Source of the DNA: Strigamia acuminata
Taxonomy: Eukaryota > Arthropoda > Chilopoda > Geophilomorpha > Linotaeniidae
Assembly: GCA_949358305.1 (NCBI GenBank)
Contig: OX442314.1
Span: 66,041,369 to 66,101,368 of the forward strand
Direction of reading: 5' to 3'
DNA: 60,000 bases
The notes below the pieces were generated by a model, which saw only the letters and a list, made by a program, of their open reading frames with translations, was not told the DNA's origin and did not search any database. A program made the position numbers and the translations under genes. Shown here in pieces: positions 34,301-48,500 of the stretch (positions are counted from its first letter, which is position 1; every line of letters starts with the position of its first letter).

Positions 34301-37300
34301 GCTCAAAATTTTTTTTTCAAAATTTATTGCTTGGGTGTTGCTAAAACTTATATTGAAGGCTTCTACTAAGGTTTAAACACTATTTCTGAACATTCAGAGA
34401 CATTGGACTTGTGGTGTTTGTGCTAAGTCAACTGTGATGAGATCAAAAGTCTATTCTCCCAAATCATTGGTTGGATGTTTCTAAAACTTACATTGGAGCC
34501 TTCTACTAAGGTTTAAACACTATTTCTGAACATTCATAGTCATTGGACTTGTGGTGTTTCTGCTAAGTCAACTGTGATGAGATCAAAAGTCTATTCTCCC
34601 AAATCATTGGTTGGATGTTTCTAAAACTTACATTGGAGCCTTCTACTAAGGTTTAAACACTATTTCTGAACATTCAGAGACATTGGTCTTGTGGTGTTTG
34701 TGCTAAGTCAACTGTGATGAGATCAAAAGTCTATTCTCCCAAATCATTGGTTGGATGTTTCTAAAACTTACATTGAAGCCTTCTACTAAGGTTTAAACAC
34801 TATTTCTGAACATTCAGAGACATTGGTCTTGTGGTGTTTGTTCTAAGTCAACTGTGATGAGATCAAAAGTCTATTCTCCCAAATCATTGGTTGGATGTTT
34901 CTAAAACTTACATTGGAGCTTTCTACTAAGGTTTAAACACTAATTCTGAACATTCAGAGACATTGGTCTTGTGGTGTTTGTGCTAAGTCAACTGTGATGA
35001 GATCAAAAGTCTATTCTCTTAAATCATTGGTTGAATGTTTCTAAAACTTACATTGGAGCCTTCTACTAAGGTTTAAACACTATTTTTGAACATTCAGAGA
35101 CATTGGTCTTGTGGTGTTTGTGCTAAGTCAACTGCGATGTGAAATGAACTCAAAATTTTTTTTTCAAAATTTATTGCTTGGGTGTTGCTAAAACTTATAT
35201 TGAAGGCTTCTACTAAGGTTTAAACACTATTTCTGAACATTCAGAGACATTGGACTTGTGGTGTTTGTGCTAAGTCAACTGTGATGAGATCAAAAGTCTA
35301 TTCTCCCAAATCATTGGTTGGATGTTTCTAAAACTTACATTGGAGCCTTCTACTAAGGTTTAAACACTATTTCTGAACATTCAGAGACATTGGTCTTGTG
35401 GTGTTTGTGCTAAGTCAACTGTGATTAGATCAAAAGTCTATTCTCCCAAATCATTGGTTGGATGTTTCTAAAACTTACATTGGAGCCTTCTACTAAGGTT
35501 TAAACACTATTTCTGAACATTCAGAGACATTGGTCTTGTGGTGTTTGTTCTAAGTCAACTGTGATGAGATCAAAAGTCTATTCTCCCAAATCATTGGTTG
35601 GATGTTTCTAAAACTTACATTGGAGCCTTCTACTAAGGTTTAAACACTATTTCTGAACATTCAGAGACATTGGTCTTGTGGTGTTTGTTCTAAGTCAACT
35701 GTGATGAGATCAAAAGTCTATTCTCCCAAATCATTGGTTGGATGTTTCTAAAACTTACATTGGAGCCTTCTACTAAGGTTTAAACACTATTTCTGAACAT
35801 TCAGAGACATTGGTCTTGTGGTGTTTGTGCTAAGTCAACTGTGATGAGATCAAAAGTCTATTCTCCCAAATCATTGGTTGGATGTTTCTAAAACTTACAT
35901 TGGAGCCTTCTACTAAGGTTTAAACACTATTTCTGAACATTCAGAGACATTGGTCTTGTGGTGTTTGTGCTAAGTCAACTGCGATGTGAAATGAACTCAA
36001 AATTTTTTTTTCAAAATTTATTGTTTGGGTGTTGCTAAAACTTATATTGAAGGCTTCTACTAAGGTTTAAACACTATTTCTGAACATTCAGAGACATTGG
36101 ACTTGTGGTGTTTGTGCTAAGTCAACTGTGATGAGATCAAAAGTCTATTCTCCCAAATCATTGGTTGGATGTTTCTAAAACTTACATTGGAGCCTTCTAC
36201 TAAGGTTTAAACACTAATTCTGAACATTCAGAGACATTGGTCTTGTGGTGTTTGTGCTAAGTCAACTGTGATGAGATCAAAAGTCTATTCTCCCAAATCA
36301 TTGGTTGGATGTTTCTAAAACTTACATTGGAGCCTTCTACTAAGGTTTAAACACTATTTCTGAACATTCAGAGACATTGGTCTTGTGGTGTTTGTGCTAA
36401 GTCAACTGTGATGAGATCAAAAGTCTATTCTCCTAAATCAATGGTTGAATGTTTCTAAAACTTACATTGGAGCCTTCTACTAAGGTTTAAACACTATTTC
36501 TGAACATTCAGAGACATTGGACTTGTGGTGTTTCTGCTAAGTCAACTGTGATGAGATCAAAAGTCTATTCTCCCAAATCATTGGTTGGATGTTTCTAAAA
36601 CTTACATTGGAGCCTTCTACTAAGGTTTAAACACTATTTCTGAACATTCAGAGACATTGGACTTGTGGTGTTTGTGCTAAGTCAACGGTGATGAGATCAA
36701 AAGTCTATTCTCCCAAATCATTGGTTGGATGTTTCTAAAACTTACATTGGAGCCTTCTACTAAGGTTTAAACACTATTTCTGAACATTCAGAGACATTGG
36801 ACTTGTGGTGTTTGTGCTAAGTCAACTGTGATGAGATCAAAAGTCTATTCTCCCAAATCATTGGTTGGATGTTTCTAAAACTTACATTGAAGCCTTCTAC
36901 TAAGGTTTAAACACTAATTCTGAACATTCAGAGACATTGGTCTTGTGGTGTTTGTGCTAAGTCAACTGTGATGAGATCAAAAGTCTATTCTCCTAAATCA
37001 TTGGTTGAATGTTTCTAAAACTTACATTGGAGCCTTCTACTAAGGTTTAAACACTATTTCTGAACATTCAGAGACATTGGTCTTGTGGTGTTTGTTCTAA
37101 GTCAACTGTGATGAGATCAAAAGTCTATTCTCCCAAATCATTGGTTGGATGTTTCTAAAACTTACATTGGAGCTTTCTACTAAGGTTTAAACACTAATTC
37201 TGAACATTCAGAGACATTGGTCTTGTGGTGTTTGTGCTAAGTCAACTGTGATGAGATCAAAAGTCTATTCTCCTAAATCATTGGTTGAATGTTTCTAAAA

Positions 37301-39547
37301 CTTACATTGGAGCCTTCTACTAAGGTTTAAACACTATTTTTGAACATTCAGAGACATTGGTCTTGTGGTGTTTGTGCTAAGTCAACTGCGATGTGAAATG
37401 AACTCAAAATTTTTTTTTCAAAATTTATTGCTTGGGTGTTGCTAAAACTTATATTGAAGGCTTCTACTAAGGTTTAAACACTATTTCTGAACATTCAGAG
37501 ACATTGGACTTGTGGTGTTTGTGCTAAGTCAACTGTGATGAGATCAAAAGTCTATTCTCCCAAATCATTGGTTGGATGTTTCTAAAACTTACATTGGAGC
37601 CTTCTACTAAGGTTTAAACACTATTTCTGAACATTCAGAGACATTGGTCTTGTGGTGTTTGTGCTAAGTCAACTGTGATTAGATCAAAAGTCTATTCTCC
37701 CAAATCATTGGTTGGATGTTTCTAAAACTTACATTGGAGCCTTCTACTAAGGTTTAAACACTATTTCTGAACATTCAGAGACATTGGTCTTGTGGTGTTT
37801 GTGCTAAGTCAACTGTGATTAGATCAAAAGTCTATTCTCCCAAATCATTGGTTGGATGTTTCTAAAACTTACATTGGAGCCTTCTACTAAGGTTTAAACA
37901 CTATTTCTGAACATTCAGAGACATTGGACTTGTGGTGTTTGTGCTAAGTCAACTGTGATGAGATCAAAAGTCTATTCTCCCAAATCATTGGTTGGATGTT
38001 TCTAAAACTTACATTGGAGCCTTCTACTAAGGTTTAAACACTATTTCTGAACATTCAGAGACATTGGTGTTTGTGCTAAGTCAACTGCGATCTGAAATGA
38101 GCTCAAAATTTTTTTTTCAAAATTTATTGCTTGGGTGTTGCTAAAACTTATATTGAAGGCTTCTACTAAGGTTTAAACACTATTTCTGAACATTCAGAGA
38201 CATTGGACTTGTGGTGTTTGTGCTAAGTCAACTGTGATGAGATCAAAAGTCTATTCTCCCAAATCATTGGTTGGATGTTTCTAAAACTTACATTGGAGCC
38301 TTCTACTAAGGTTTAAACACTATTTCTGAACATTCATAGTCATTGGACTTGTGGTGTTTCTGCTAAGTCAACTGTGATGAGATCAAAAGTCTATTCTCCC
38401 AAATCATTGGTTGGATGTTTCTAAAACTTACATTTTAGCCTTCTACTAAGGTTTAAACACTATTTCTGAACATTCAGAGACATTGGTCTTGTGGTGTTTG
38501 TGCTAAGTCAACTGTGATGAGATCAAAAGTCTATTCTCCCAAATCATTGGTTGGATGTTTCTAAAACTTACATTGAAGCCTTCTACTAAGGTTTAAACAC
38601 TATTTCTGAACATTCAGAGACATTGGTCTTGTGGTGTTTGTGCTAAGTCAACTGTGATTAGATCAAAAGTCTATTCTCCCAAATCATTGGTTGGATGTCT
38701 CTAAAACTTACATTGGAGCCTTCTACTAAGGTTTAAACACTATTTCTGAACATTCAGAGACATTGGTCTTGTGGTGTTTGTGCTAAGTCAACTGTGATGA
38801 GATCAAAAGTCTATTCTCCCAAATCATTGGTTGGATGTTTCTAAAATTTACATTGGAGCCTTCTACTAAGGTTTAAACACTATTTCTGAACATTCAGAGA
38901 CATTGGTCTTGTGGTGTTTGTGCTAAGTCAACTGTGATGAGATCAAAAGTCTATTCTCCTAAATCAATGGTTGAATGTTTCTAAAACTTACATTGGAGCC
39001 TTCTACTAAGGTTTAAACACTATTTCTGAACATTCAGAGACATTGGACTTGTGGTGTTTGTGCTAAGTCAACTGTGATGAGATCAAAAGTCTATTCTCCC
39101 AAATCATTGGTTGGATGTTTCTAAAACTTACATTGGAGCCTTCTACTAAGGTTTAAACACTATTTCTGAACATTCAGAGACATTGGACTTGTGGTGTTTG
39201 TGCTGTCAACTGTGATGAGATCAAAAGTCTATTCTCCCAAATCATTGGTTGGATGTTTCTAAAACTTACATTGGAGCCTTCTACTAAGGTTTAAACACTA
39301 TTTCTGAACATTCAGAGACATTGGTCTTGTGGTGTTTGTGCTAAGTCAACTGTGATGAGATCAAAAGTCTATTCTCCTAAATCAATGGTTGAATGTTTCT
39401 AAAACTTACATTGGAGCCTTCTACTAAGGTTTAAACACTATTTCTGAACATTCAGAGACATTGGACTTGTGGTGTTTCTGCTAAGTCAACTGTGATGAGA
39501 TCAAAAGTCTATTCTCCCAAATCATTGGTTGGATGTTTCTAAAACTT
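25378..39547 (+). repeat. Satellite array 2 with higher-order repeat (about 101 units, forward)
   Basis: 140-bp units with 147-bp v1 units whose TGTGAAATGA marker lies at 27551, 29798, 31345, 33592, 35138, 35985 and 37392, and v2 units (139 bp) at 34291 and 38091. The spacings 2247 and 1547 repeat, giving a 3,794-bp period (25 canonical plus 2 v1 units). A rare CAACGGTG variant recurs at 29093, 32887 and 36687 (3,794 and 3,800 bp apart), and CATTCATAGT at 34531 and 38331 (3,800). The left part is rich in units with CACTAATTCT. Fifteen or more units are identical or differ at one to three sites, a sign of recent homogenisation. No coding potential. Confidence 0.95.
39257..39547. repeat. Spacer of the large inverted repeat (foldback junction)
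   Basis: Left-arm position x and right-arm position y satisfy x + y = 78804. Arms begin at 39256 and 39548, leaving 291 bp unpaired, about two satellite units. A rare 4-bp deletion (GTGCTGTCAAC) appears at 39203 and, inverted, at 39600, which fixes the axis. Confidence 0.85.
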
Positions 39548-42500
39548 ACATCCAACCAATGATTTGGGAGAATAGACTTTTGATCTCATCACAGTTGACA
39601 GCACAAACACCACAAGTCCAATGTCTCTGAATGTTCAGAAATAGTGTTTAAACCTTAGTAGAAGGCTCCAATGTAAGTTTTAGAAACATCCAACCAATGA
39701 TTTGGGAGAATAGACTTTTGATCTCATCACAGTTGACTTAGCACAAACACCACAAGTCCAATGTCTCTGAATGTTCAGAAATAGTGTTTAAACCTTAGTA
39801 GAAGGCTCCAATGTAAGTTTTAGAAACATTCAACCATTGATTTAGGAGAATAGACTTTTGATCTCATCACAGTTGACTTAGCACAAACACCACAAGACCA
39901 ATGTCTCTGAATGTTCAGAAATAGTGTTTAAACCTTAGTAGAAGGCTCCAATGTAAATTTTAGAAACATCCAACCAATGATTTGGGAGAATAGACTTTTG
40001 ATCTCATCACAGTTGACTTAGCACAAACACCACAAGACCAATGTCTCTGAATGTTCAGAAATAGTGTTTAAACCTTAGTAGAAGGCTCCAATGTAAGTTT
40101 TAGAGACATCCAACCAATGATTTGGGAGAATAGACTTTTGATCTAATCACAGTTGACTTAGCACAAACACCACAAGACCAATGTCTCTGAATGTTCAGAA
40201 ATAGTGTTTAAACCTTAGTAGAAGGCTTCAATGTAAGTTTTAGAAACATCCAACCAATGATTTGGGAGAATAGACTTTTGATCTCATCACAGTTGACTTA
40301 GCACAAACACCACAAGACCAATGTCTCTGAATGTTCAGAAATAGTGTTTAAACCTTAGTAGAAAGCTCCAATGTAAGTTTTAGAAACATCCAACCAATGA
40401 TTTGGGAGAATAGACTTTTGATCTCATCACAGTTGACTTAGCAGAAACACCACAAGTCCAATGACTATGAATGTTCAGAAATAGTGTTTAAACCTTAGTA
40501 GAAGGCTCCAATGTAAGTTTTAGAAACATCCAACCAATGATTTGGGAGAATAGACTTTTGATCTCATCACAGTTGACTTAGCACAAACACCACAAGTCCA
40601 ATGTCTCTGAATGTTCAGAAATAGTGTTTAAACCTTAGTAGAAGCCTTCAATATAAGTTTTAGCAACACCCAAGCAATAAATTTTGAAAAAAAAATTTTG
40701 AGCTCATTTCAGATCGCAGTTGACTTAGCACAAACACCAATGTCTCTGAATGTTCAGAAATAGTGTTTAAACCTTAGTAGAAGGCTCCAATGTAAGTTTT
40801 AGAAACATCCAACCAATGATTTGGGAGAATAGACTTTTGATCTCATCACAGTTGACTTAGCACAAACACCACAAGTCCAATGTCTCTGAATGTTCAGAAA
40901 TAGTGTTTAAACCTTAGTAGAAGGCTCCAATGTAAGTTTTAGAAACATCCAACCAATGATTTGGGAGAATAGACTTTTGATCTAATCACAGTTGACTTAG
41001 CACAAACACCACAAGACCAATGTCTCTGAATGTTCAGAAATAGTGTTTAAACCTTAGTAGAAGGCTCCAATGTAAGTTTTAGAAACATCCAACCAATGAT
41101 TTGGGAGAATAGACTTTTGATCTAATCACAGTTGACTTAGCACAAACACCACAAGACCAATGTCTCTGAATGTTCAGAAATAGTGTTTAAACCTTAGTAG
41201 AAGGCTCCAATGTAAGTTTTAGAAACATCCAACCAATGATTTGGGAGAATAGACTTTTGATCTCATCACAGTTGACTTAGCACAAACACCACAAGTCCAA
41301 TGTCTCTGAATGTTCAGAAATAGTGTTTAAACCTTAGTAGAAGCCTTCAATATAAGTTTTAGCAACACCCAAGCAATAAATTTTGAAAAAAAAATTTTGA
41401 GTTCATTTCACATCGCAGTTGACTTAGCACAAACACCACAAGACCAATGTCTCTGAATGTTCAAAAATAGTGTTTAAACCTTAGTAGAAGGCTCCAATGT
41501 AAGTTTTAGAAACATTCAACCAATGATTTAGGAGAATAGACTTTTGATCTCATCACAGTTGACTTAGCACAAACACCACAAGACCAATGTCTCTGAATGT
41601 TCAGAATTAGTGTTTAAACCTTAGTAGAAAGCTCCAATGTAAGTTTTAGAAACATCCAACCAATGATTTGGGAGAATAGACTTTTGATCTCATCACAGTT
41701 GACTTAGAACAAACACCACAAGACCAATGTCTCTGAATGTTCAGAAATAGTGTTTAAACCTTAGTAGAAGGCTCCAATGTAAGTTTTAGAAACATTCAAC
41801 CAATGATTTAGGAGAATAGACTTTTGATCTCATCACAGTTGACTTAGCACAAACACCACAAGACCAATGTCTCTGAATGTTCAGAATTAGTGTTTAAACC
41901 TTAGTAGAAGGCTTCAATGTAAGTTTTAGAAACATCCAACCAATGATTTGGGAGAATAGACTTTTGATCTCATCACAGTTGACTTAGCACAAACACCACA
42001 AGTCCAATGTCTCTGAATGTTCAGAAATAGTGTTTAAACCTTAGTAGAAGGCTCCAATGTAAGTTTTAGAAACATCCAACCAATGATTTGGGAGAATAGA
42101 CTTTTGATCTCATCACCGTTGACTTAGCACAAACACCACAAGTCCAATGTCTCTGAATGTTCAGAAATAGTGTTTAAACCTTAGTAGAAGGCTCCAATGT
42201 AAGTTTTAGAAACATCCAACCAATGATTTGAGAGAATAGACTTTTGATCTCATCACAGTTGACTTAGCAGAAACACCACAAGTCCAATGTCTCTGAATGT
42301 TCAGAAATAGTGTTTAAACCTTAGTAGAAGGCTCCAATGTAAGTTTTAGAAACATTCAACCATTGATTTAGGAGAATAGACTTTTGATCTCATCACAGTT
42401 GACTTAGCACAAACACCACAAGACCAATGTCTCTGAATGTTCAGAAATAGTGTTTAAACCTTAGTAGAAGGCTCCAATGTAAGTTTTAGAAACATCCAAC

Positions 42501-45500
42501 CAATGATTTGGGAGAATAGACTTTTGATCTCATCACAGTTGACTTAGCACAAACACCACAAGACCAATGTCTCTGAATGTTCAGAATTAGTGTTTAAACC
42601 TTAGTAGAAGGCTCCAATGTAAGTTTTAGAAACATCCAACCAATGATTTGGGAGAATAGACTTTTGATCTCATCACAGTTGACTTAGCACAAACACCACA
42701 AGTCCAATGTCTCTGAATGTTCAGAAATAGTGTTTAAACCTTAGTAGAAGCCTTCAATATAAGTTTTAGCAACACCCAAACAATAAATTTTGAAAAAAAA
42801 ATTTTGAGTTCATTTCACATCGCAGTTGACTTAGCACAAACACCACAAGACCAATGTCTCTGAATGTTCAGAAATAGTGTTTAAACCTTAGTAGAAGGCT
42901 CCAATGTAAGTTTTAGAAACATCCAACCAATGATTTGGGAGAATAGACTTTTGATCTCATCACAGTTGACTTAGAACAAACACCACAAGACCAATGTCTC
43001 TGAATGTTCAGAAATAGTGTTTAAACCTTAGTAGAAGGCTCCAATGTAAGTTTTAGAAACATCCAACCAATGATTTGGGAGAATAGACTTTTGATCTCAT
43101 CACAGTTGACTTAGAACAAACACCACAAGACCAATGTCTCTGAATGTTCAGAAATAGTGTTTAAACCTTAGTAGAAGGCTCCAATGTAAGTTTTAGAAAC
43201 ATCCAACCAATGATTTGGGAGAATAGACTTTTGATCTAATCACAGTTGACTTAGCACAAACACCACAAGACCAATGTCTCTGAATGTTCAGAAATAGTGT
43301 TTAAACCTTAGTAGAAGCCTTCAATATAAGTTTTAGCAACACCCAAGCAATAAATTTTGAAAAAAAAATTTTGAGTTCATTTCACATCGCAGTTGACTTA
43401 GCACAAACACCACAAGACCAATGTCTCTGAATGTTCAAAAATAGTGTTTAAACCTTAGTAGAAGGCTCCAATGTAAGTTTTAGAAACATTCAACCAATGA
43501 TTTAAGAGAATAGACTTTTGATCTCATCACAGTTGACTTAGCACAAACACCACAAGACCAATGTCTCTGAATGTTCAGAATTAGTGTTTAAACCTTAGTA
43601 GAAAGCTCCAATGTAAGTTTTAGAAACATCCAACCAATGATTTGGAAGAATAGACTTTTGATCTCATCACAGTTGACTTAGAACAAACACCACAAGACCA
43701 ATGTCTCTGAATGTTCAGAAATAGTGTTTAAACCTTAGTAGAAGGCTTCAATGTAAGTTTTAGAAACATCCAACCAATGATTTGGGAGAATAGACTTTTG
43801 ATCTCATCACAGTTGACTTAGCACAAACACCACAAGACCAATGTCTCTGAATGTTCAGAAATAGTGTTTAAACCTTAGTAGAAGGCTCCAATGTAAGTTT
43901 TAGAAACATCCAACCAATGATTTGGGAGAATAGACTTTTGATCTCATCACAGTTGACTTAGCAGAAACACCACAAGTCCAATGACTATGAATGTTCAGAA
44001 ATAGTGTTTAAACCTTAGTAGAAGGCTCCAATGTAAGTTTTAGAAACATCCAACCAATGATTTGGGAGAATAGACTTTTGATCTCATCACAGTTGACTTA
44101 GCACAAACACCACAAGTCCAATGTCTCTGAATGTTCAGAAATAGTGTTTAAACCTTAGTAGAAGCCTTCAATATAAGTTTTAGCAACACCCAAGCAATAA
44201 ATTTTGAAAAAAAAATTTTGAGCTCATTTCAGATCGCAGTTGACTTAGCACAAACACCAATGTCTCTGAATGTTCAGAAATAGTGTTTAAACCTTAGTAG
44301 AAGGCTCCAATGTAAGTTTTAGAAACATCCAACCAATGATTTGGGAGAATAGACTTTTGATCTCATCACAGTTGACTTAGCACAAACACCACAAGTCCAA
44401 TGTCTCTGAATGTTCAGAAATAGTGTTTAAACCTTAGTAGAAGGCTCCAATGTAAGTTTTAGAAACATCCAACCAATGATTTGGGAGAATAGACTTTTGA
44501 TCTAATCACAGTTGACTTAGCACAAACACCACAAGACCAATGTCTCTGAATGTTCAGAAATAGTGTTTAAACCTTAGTAGAAGGCTCCAATGTAAGTTTT
44601 AGAAACATCCAACCAATGATTTGGGAGAATAGACTTTTGATCTCATCACAGTTGACTTAGCACAAACACCACAAGTCCAATGTCTCTGAATGTTCAGAAA
44701 TAGTGTTTAAACCTTAGTAGAAGGCTCCAATGTAAGTTTTAGAAACATCCAACCAATGATTTGGGAGAATAGACTTTTGATCTAATCACAGTTGACTTAG
44801 CACAAACACCACAAGACCAATGTCTCTGAATGTTCAGAAATAGTGTTTAAACCTTAGTAGAAGGCTCCAATGTAAGTTTTAGAAACATCCAACCAATGAT
44901 TTGGGAGAATAGACTTTTGATCTAATCACAGTTGACTTAGCACAAACACCACAAGACCAATGTCTCTGAATGTTCAGAAATAGTGTTTAAACCTTAGTAG
45001 AAGGCTCCAATGTAAGTTTTAGAAACATCCAACCAATGATTTGGGAGAATAGACTTTTGATCTCATCACAGTTGACTTAGCACAAACACCACAAGTCCAA
45101 TGTCTCTGAATGTTCAGAAATAGTGTTTAAACCTTAGTAGAAGCCTTCAATATAAGTTTTAGCAACACCCAAGCAATAAATTTTGAAAAAAAAATTTTGA
45201 GTTCATTTCACATCGCAGTTGACTTAGCACAAACACCACAAGACCAATGTCTCTGAATGTTCAAAAATAGTGTTTAAACCTTAGTAGAAGGCTCCAATGT
45301 AAGTTTTAGAAACATTCAACCAATGATTTAGGAGAATAGACTTTTGATCTCATCACAGTTGACTTAGCACAAACACCACAAGACCAATGTCTCTGAATGT
45401 TCAGAATTAGTGTTTAAACCTTAGTAGAAAGCTCCAATGTAAGTTTTAGAAACATCCAACCAATGATTTGGGAGAATAGACTTTTGATCTCATCACAGTT

Positions 45501-48500
45501 GACTTAGAACAAACACCACAAGACCAATGTCTCTGAATGTTCAGAAATAGTGTTTAAACCTTAGTAGAAGGCTCCAATGTAAGTTTTAGAAACATTCAAC
45601 CAATGATTTAGGAGAATAGACTTTTGATCTCATCACAGTTGACTTAGCACAAACACTACAAGACCAATGTCTCTGAATGTTCAGAATTAGTGTTTAAACC
45701 TTAGTAGAAGGCTTCAATGTAAGTTTTAGAAACATCCAACCAATGATTTGGGAGAATAGACTTTTGATCTCATCACAGTTGACTTAGCACAAACACCACA
45801 AGTCCAATGTCTCTGAATGTTCAGAAATAGTGTTTAAACCTTAGTAGAAGGCTCCAATGTAAGTTTTAGAAACATCCAACCAATGATTTGGGAGAATAGA
45901 CTTTTGATCTCATCACCGTTGACTTAGCACAAACACCACAAGTCCAATGTCTCTGAATGTTCAGAAATAGTGTTTAAACCTTAGTAGAAGGCTCCAATGT
46001 AAGTTTTAGAAACATCCAACCAATGATTTGGGAGAATAGACTTTTGATCTCATCACAGTTGACTTAGCAGAAACACCACAAGTCCAATGTCTCTGAATGT
46101 TCAGAAATAGTGTTTAAACCTTAGTAGAAGGCTCCAATGTAAGTTTTAGAAACATTCAACCATTGATTTAGGAGAATAGACTTTTGATCTCATCACAGTT
46201 GACTTAGCACAAACACCACAAGACCAATGTCTCTGAATGTTCAGAAATAGTGTTTAAACCTTAGTAGAAGGCTCCAATGTAAGTTTTAGAAACATCCAAC
46301 CAATGATTTGGGAGAATAGACTTTTGATCTCATCACAGTTGACTTAGAACAAACACCACAAGACCAATGTCTCTGAATGTTCAGAAATAGTGTTTAAACC
46401 TTAGTAGAAGGCTCCAATGTAAGTTTTAGAAACATCCAACCAATGATTTGGGAGAATAGACTTTTGATCTAATCACAGTTGACTTAGCACAAACACCACA
46501 AGACCAATGTCTCTGAATGTTCAGAAATAGTGTTTAAACCTTAGTAGAAGGCTCCAATGTAAGTTTTAGAAACATCCAACCAATGATTTGGGAGAATAGA
46601 CTTTTGATCTCATCACAGTTGACTTAGCACAAACACCACAAGTCCAATGTCTCTGAATGTTCAGAAATAGTGTTTAAACCTTAGTAGAAGCCTTCAATAT
46701 AAGTTTTAGCAACACCCAAGCAATAAATTTTGAAAAAAAAATTTTGAGTTCATTTCACATCGCAGTTGACTTAGCACAAACACCACAAGACCAATGTCTC
46801 TGAATGTTCAAAAATAGTGTTTAAACCTTAGTAGAAGGCTCCAATGTAAGTTTTAGAAACATCCAACCAATGATTTGGGAGAATAGACTTTTGATCTCAT
46901 CACAGTTGACTTAGAACAAACACCACAAGACCAATGTCTCTGAATGTTCAGAAATAGTGTTTAAACCTTAGTAGAAGGCTCCAATGTAAGTTTTAGAAAC
47001 ATTCAACCAATGATTTAGGAGAATAGACTTTTGATCTAATCACAGTTGACTTAGCACAAACACCACAAGACCAATGTCTCTGAATGTTCAGAATTAGTGT
47101 TTAAACCTTAGTAGAAGGCTCCAATGTAAGTTTTAGAAACATCCAACCAATGATTTGGGAGAATAGACTTTTGATCTCATCACAGTTGACTTAGCACAAA
47201 CACCACAAGACCAATGTCTCTGAATGTTCAGAATTAGTGTTTAAACCTTAGTAGAAAGCTCCAATGTAAGTTTTAGAAACATCCAACCAATAATTTGGGA
47301 GAATAGACTTTTGATCTCATCACAGTTGACTTAGAACAAACACCACAAGACCAATGTCTCTGAATGTTCAGAAATAGTGTTTAAACCTTAGTAGAAGGCT
47401 CCAATGTAAGTTTTAGAAACATCCAACCAATGATTTGGGAGAATAGACTTTTGATCTAATCACAGTTGACTTAGCACAAACACCACAAGACCAATGTCTC
47501 TGAATGTTCAGAATTAGTGTTTAAACCTTAGTAGAAGGCTCCAATGTAAGTTTTAGAAACATCCAACCAATGATTTGGGAGAATAGACTTTTGATCTCAT
47601 CACAGTTGACTTAGCACAAACACCACAAGTCCAATGTCTCTGAATGTTCAGAAATAGTGTTTAAACCTTAGTAGAAGGCTCCAATGTAAGTTTTAGAAAC
47701 ATTCAACCAATGATTTAAGAGAATAGACTTTTGATCTCATCACAGTTGACTTAGCACAAACACCACAAGACCAATGTCTCTGAATGTTCAGAATTAGTGT
47801 TTAAACCTTAGTAGAAAGCTCCAATGTAAGTTTTAGAAACATCCAACCAATGATTTGGGAGAATAGACTTTTGATCTCATCACAGTTGACTTAGAACAAA
47901 CACCACAAGACCAATGTCTCTGAATGTTCAGAAATAGTGTTTAAACCTTAGTAGAAGGCTCCAATGTAAGTTTTAGAAACATTCAACCAATGATTTAGGA
48001 GAATAGACTTTTGATCTAATCACAGTTGACTTAGCACAAACACCACAAGACCAATGTCTCTGAATGTTCAGAATTAGTGTTTAAACCTTAGTAGAAAGCT
48101 CCAATGTAAGTTTTAGAAACATCCAACCAATGATTTGGGAGAATAGACTTTTGATCTCATCACAGTTGACTTAGAACAAACACCACAAGACCAATGTCTC
48201 TGAATGTTCAGAAATAGTGTTTAAACCTTAGTAGAAGGCTCCAATGTAAGTTTTAGAAACATCCAACCAATGATTTGGGAGAATAGACTTTTGATCTAAT
48301 CACAGTTGACTTAGCACAAACACCACAAGACCAATGTCTCTGAATGTTCAGAATTAGTGTTTAAACCTTAGTAGAAGGCTCCAATGTAAGTTTTAGAAAC
48401 ATCCAACCAATGATTTGGGAGAATAGACTTTTGATCTCATCACAGTTGACTTAGCACAAACACCACAAGTCCAATGTCTCTGAATGTTCAGAAATAGTGT

